Assembly: GCA_001630475.1 (NCBI GenBank)
Contig: KV419478.1
Span: 1-34,372, forward strand
Origin: Sistotremastrum niveocremeum HHB9708
Lineage: Eukaryota; Basidiomycota; Agaricomycetes; Sistotremastrales; Sistotremastraceae
Direction: 5' to 3'
DNA length: 34,372 nt
Shown: positions 32,626-34,372 of the stretch, one piece after another
Position numbering within the stretch: the stretch's first letter is position 1
Layout of the letters: each line of letters starts with the position of its first letter
The notes under the pieces: generated by a model
Seen by the model: only the letters and a program-made list of their open reading frames with translations
What the model was told of the DNA's origin: nothing
The model's database searches: none
Program-made: the position numbers and the translations under genes

Positions 32626-33248
32626 TGATTCTATAGAATGAAGACTAGCATTTGTAGCATCCCTTGCGAATGGTATTGATATACTCGAATAATCAGCTGT
32701 CGGTGGTGGTGGTCGGAATATTAATAAAACGATGATCGAGTGATGTTACGTCACACTCGCTTACGCCCTACTCACCTCACTCGAGGTCGTCCGACTGCCT
32801 CCAATCTGAAGAACTGAATTCGAAGTCGGCGAATCTCTACTCATCTGTGCAATCTTCTCTACATCGACGCATCAACTAGCAGGATCTGGGTCTGGATCAG
32901 GAACGGAAAGGGGCGAAAGTCGTTGTTCTAGTCATCAAGGCTATACCATCCATCATCCAGTAAGCTCTACCAAAACCCTCTACCCATCTCCGGAGCATTA
33001 CTAGATCATCAGGCATCATCCAAATTCCTACACCCTGCCGTCCATCGCCCTGCCCCTGCCCCTGCGCCGTCTCTGCTACGAAAGGACTGCCGCTCGGTTA
33101 TCTCGTTACCTTGCTCGTTACTTCGACGCAACCACGTTCTCCGTGAGCGTTCAGCAACCCCAGCACTCTCCCGCACGTCGTGTCAACGATCGCGCTTCCT
33201 CTCGATATCTCCGTCGACAATTTATATTTCCATTCCCTTGTCGTCCCA
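32626..33248. other. Intergenic region downstream of RPN7
   Basis: The RPN7 3' region followed by pyrimidine-rich sequence (33000-33120) that looks like a fungal promoter or leader. A TTTATATTT stretch lies about 30 bp before the ATG at 33249. No other feature seen. Confidence 0.45.
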
Positions 33249-33506
33249 ATGAACCAGCACGATCGACTGTCGGTCGATGCGCTCTCAGTGGTTCGGGCCC
33301 ACACTCAATCCCCCGAGATCGTGTCAAACGTATCACCGGCGCCTACGGCGACTACTTCTGTTCCGTTGCTGAACGCTGTCGCACCGATACTTGCTTTGCC
33401 AGAGAACGACGACATCCAAATCATCAAAGCTGAGACGAAAAAGACGATGGGGAAAGTCATAAAGCACCCATCACCCCTTGAAACAAGGGGGATGAATACA
33501 GAATGA
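33249..33506 (+). CDS. Possible 5' exon of an unknown gene, maybe cut by an insertion
   Basis: An ATG at 33249 opens 85 codons (MNQHDRLSVDALSVVRAHTQ, then SNVSPAPTATTSVPLLNAVA, then NDDIQIIKAETKKTMGKV). The composition is that of a disordered N-terminus and no domain is recognised. The sequence turns AT-rich soon after, and the reading ends at TGA 33504-33506, just past a CCCCTTG-AAA-CAAGGGG hairpin (33474-33490). A GTCATA donor near 33457 is possible. Either a short first exon, or a gene interrupted by the AT-rich segment to its right. Confidence 0.3.
   Translation: MNQHDRLSVDALSVVRAHTQSPEIVSNVSPAPTATTSVPLLNAVAPILALPENDDIQIIKAETKKTMGKVIKHPSPLETRGMNTE
33474..33490. repeat. Perfect short hairpin CCCCTTG-AAA-CAAGGGG
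   Basis: Seven base pairs around a three-base loop, at the left edge of the AT-rich, inverted-repeat-rich segment. It may mark the boundary of an insertion. Confidence 0.6.
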
Positions 33507-33543
33507 ATGGCAGAGGTCATGGATGAGGTGGCAATCGAAGAGG

Positions 33544-33612
33544 ATCTTGGATGGATTAAAACTAAAGGTAGAACACCTACTTGAGGTGTCTAAATTAGTT
33601 TTAATCCAAGAT
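33544..33612. repeat. Long two-part hairpin (69 nt)
   Basis: The left arm (33544-33564) and right arm (33596-33612) are complementary over 17 bases, with one 4-base bulge (a duplicated GGAT in the left arm). Inside lies a second stem, ACACCT (33573-33578) with AGGTGT (33584-33589) around the loop ACTTG. The core of the outer stem is GGATTAAAACTA paired with TAGTTTTAATCC. Confidence 0.75.
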
Positions 33613-33788
33613 AAAAGCATAGTCAGAAAAAGGGATCTGAATGATAATGCCAATGAACTTACAATGATTTACTAGTCTTTTTTAAAGCTTTGGTGGGTCA
33701 CGAAACCACATTAGCCGAGGTAGGTTCGCCCAATTAGGAAATTGATTCAAACTCCGATCAAACATTAATCAACCAAATCATCAAAAAA

Positions 33789-33914
33789 TCTTAACAGACT
33801 CATTTACATCTGTTAAGAAAATCAAGCATCAAAGAATCTTAACAGAGATTACTGAGTCTGTTAAGAAGATGCGCCTGCAGCAAATTGTTGCGCAGATGAC
33901 TAGACATCTTAACA
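33789..33914. repeat. Five alternating-orientation octamers TCTTAACA / TGTTAAGA
   Basis: TCTTAACA occurs at 33789-33796, 33837-33844 and 33907-33914, and its exact reverse complement TGTTAAGA at 33811-33818 and 33859-33866. The first two pairs both have a 14-bp spacer. A degraded sixth copy (GGTAAGGA) lies near 33930-33937. TGTTAAG/CTTAACA are the sort of ends seen on some LTR elements, so nested LTR ends are one explanation; a factor-binding array is another. Confidence 0.7.
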
Positions 33915-34372
33915 GCATCAATTGATTGCGGTAAGGAAGATGGAGATCATAGCAGCATCAAGCTGGAGGGCGCGGGAAAGTCATTTTGCTGATTACTAAG
34001 CGATATATAGCCTCTTAAAGAACTCTGGGCCCGACCATAAGTCTCGTATATCCTTTTATGGTGCATTTCATTAATTTATTAAGGTATTCTGTAGATTTGG
34101 TAGGTCGTGTTATCGATTTTTTCTGGCTGGGTTACCGGTTTTGGAAATAATTGAAACTCCGCTAGGGGGGGATGTGTACACGCAAGAAGACTTATCCAAA
34201 TCAATCGAGACGTCTAAGTCATCTTCCGATGCACGTGGGAGTAGTACGGTGACGCTTGCGGGAGTCGCTCGGACGTGTAAGAAGACTTATCACATTCAGT
34301 CAAGCTTCACAAGCGATTTCCAACTATATAATATTGTATCACAGAACTTGAATGCTTTATCAATGTCCTGAC
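33870..34372 (+). mobile_element. Possible LTR-like or promoter-like segment running off the window
   Basis: After the octamer cluster come a GC-rich patch, a TATATA box (34004-34009), a GGGCCC motif and an AT-rich stretch around 34070. An open frame then runs from about 34140 to the window end without an ATG (for example GSSTVTLAGVARTCKKTYHI). This order could be the U3-R-U5 of an LTR element followed by its internal region. However, I cannot identify a second LTR, a primer-binding site or a gag/pol motif within the window. It could equally be an ordinary promoter and first exon. Confidence 0.25.

Noticed and set aside
33789-33914. Possible CRISPR-like array from the regularly spaced octamers
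   Set aside because: The repeats are only 8 bp, alternate in orientation and have spacers of different lengths, and the genome is eukaryotic.

Overview
The window looks like nuclear DNA of a basidiomycete fungus, probably Agaricomycotina. Genes are broken by many short introns (about 48-65 nt, GTRNGT donors, CTRAY-like branch sites, YAG acceptors), base composition is balanced, and the encoded proteins are eukaryotic and fungal in type: 19S proteasome lid subunits, PCNA, EFG1, a Clr2-like silencing domain, and several small secreted or GPI-anchored proteins. I cannot name a species.

Layout. 1-3.7 kb holds no gene I can support, only short tandem repeats and a purine-rich strand. 3.7-5.6 kb (+) encodes a type II membrane O-fucosyltransferase-like protein. 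6.46-8.0 kb (+) encodes a seven-exon Gfo/Idh/MocA oxidoreductase, convergent with a single-exon Clr2-like protein (8.12-9.13 kb, -). 9.13-13.1 kb has no firm gene: an AT-rich island with small repeats, and minus-strand coding-like pieces interrupted by a TAG. Two small secreted proteins follow (13.1-13.9 kb + and 15.3-15.9 kb -). After a gene-poor stretch come EFG1 (18.8-19.7 kb, -), a Cys-rich GPI-type surface protein (20.4-21.2 kb, -) and PCNA (22.4-23.7 kb, +). Next are a two-domain membrane-anchored cupredoxin (25.4-26.9 kb, +) and a class V aminotransferase / cysteine desulfurase-like enzyme (27.2-28.9 kb, +). The divergent pair RPN6 (29.3-31.2 kb, -) and RPN7 (31.3-32.6 kb, +) follows. 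The last 1.1 kb is AT-rich and packed with inverted repeats, possibly a mobile-element end.

How genes relate. RPN6 and RPN7 are two PCI subunits of the same complex (the proteasome lid) and share a 157-bp divergent promoter with two copies of ACGCGTCA. PCNA has an ACGCGT box upstream, as expected for an S-phase gene. The other genes show no pathway link. The secreted or surface genes have TATA boxes close to their starts, which fits inducible expression.

Most interesting: the PCNA carries an extra segment of about 125 residues, rich in Lys and Asp/Glu, in the loop corresponding to the human D2-E2 loop. It has NLS-like clusters and overlapping SUMO-interacting and SUMO-acceptor-like motifs, while Lys164 is conserved. 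Other points are a probable GC-AG intron in the cupredoxin gene, a KR-DAEAE-KR propeptide in a small secreted protein, and a cluster of alternating TCTTAACA/TGTTAAGA octamers plus a long hairpin near the right end. All exon coordinates are my manual splice calls from reading frame, splice consensus and recalled family sequences; no search or alignment program was run.
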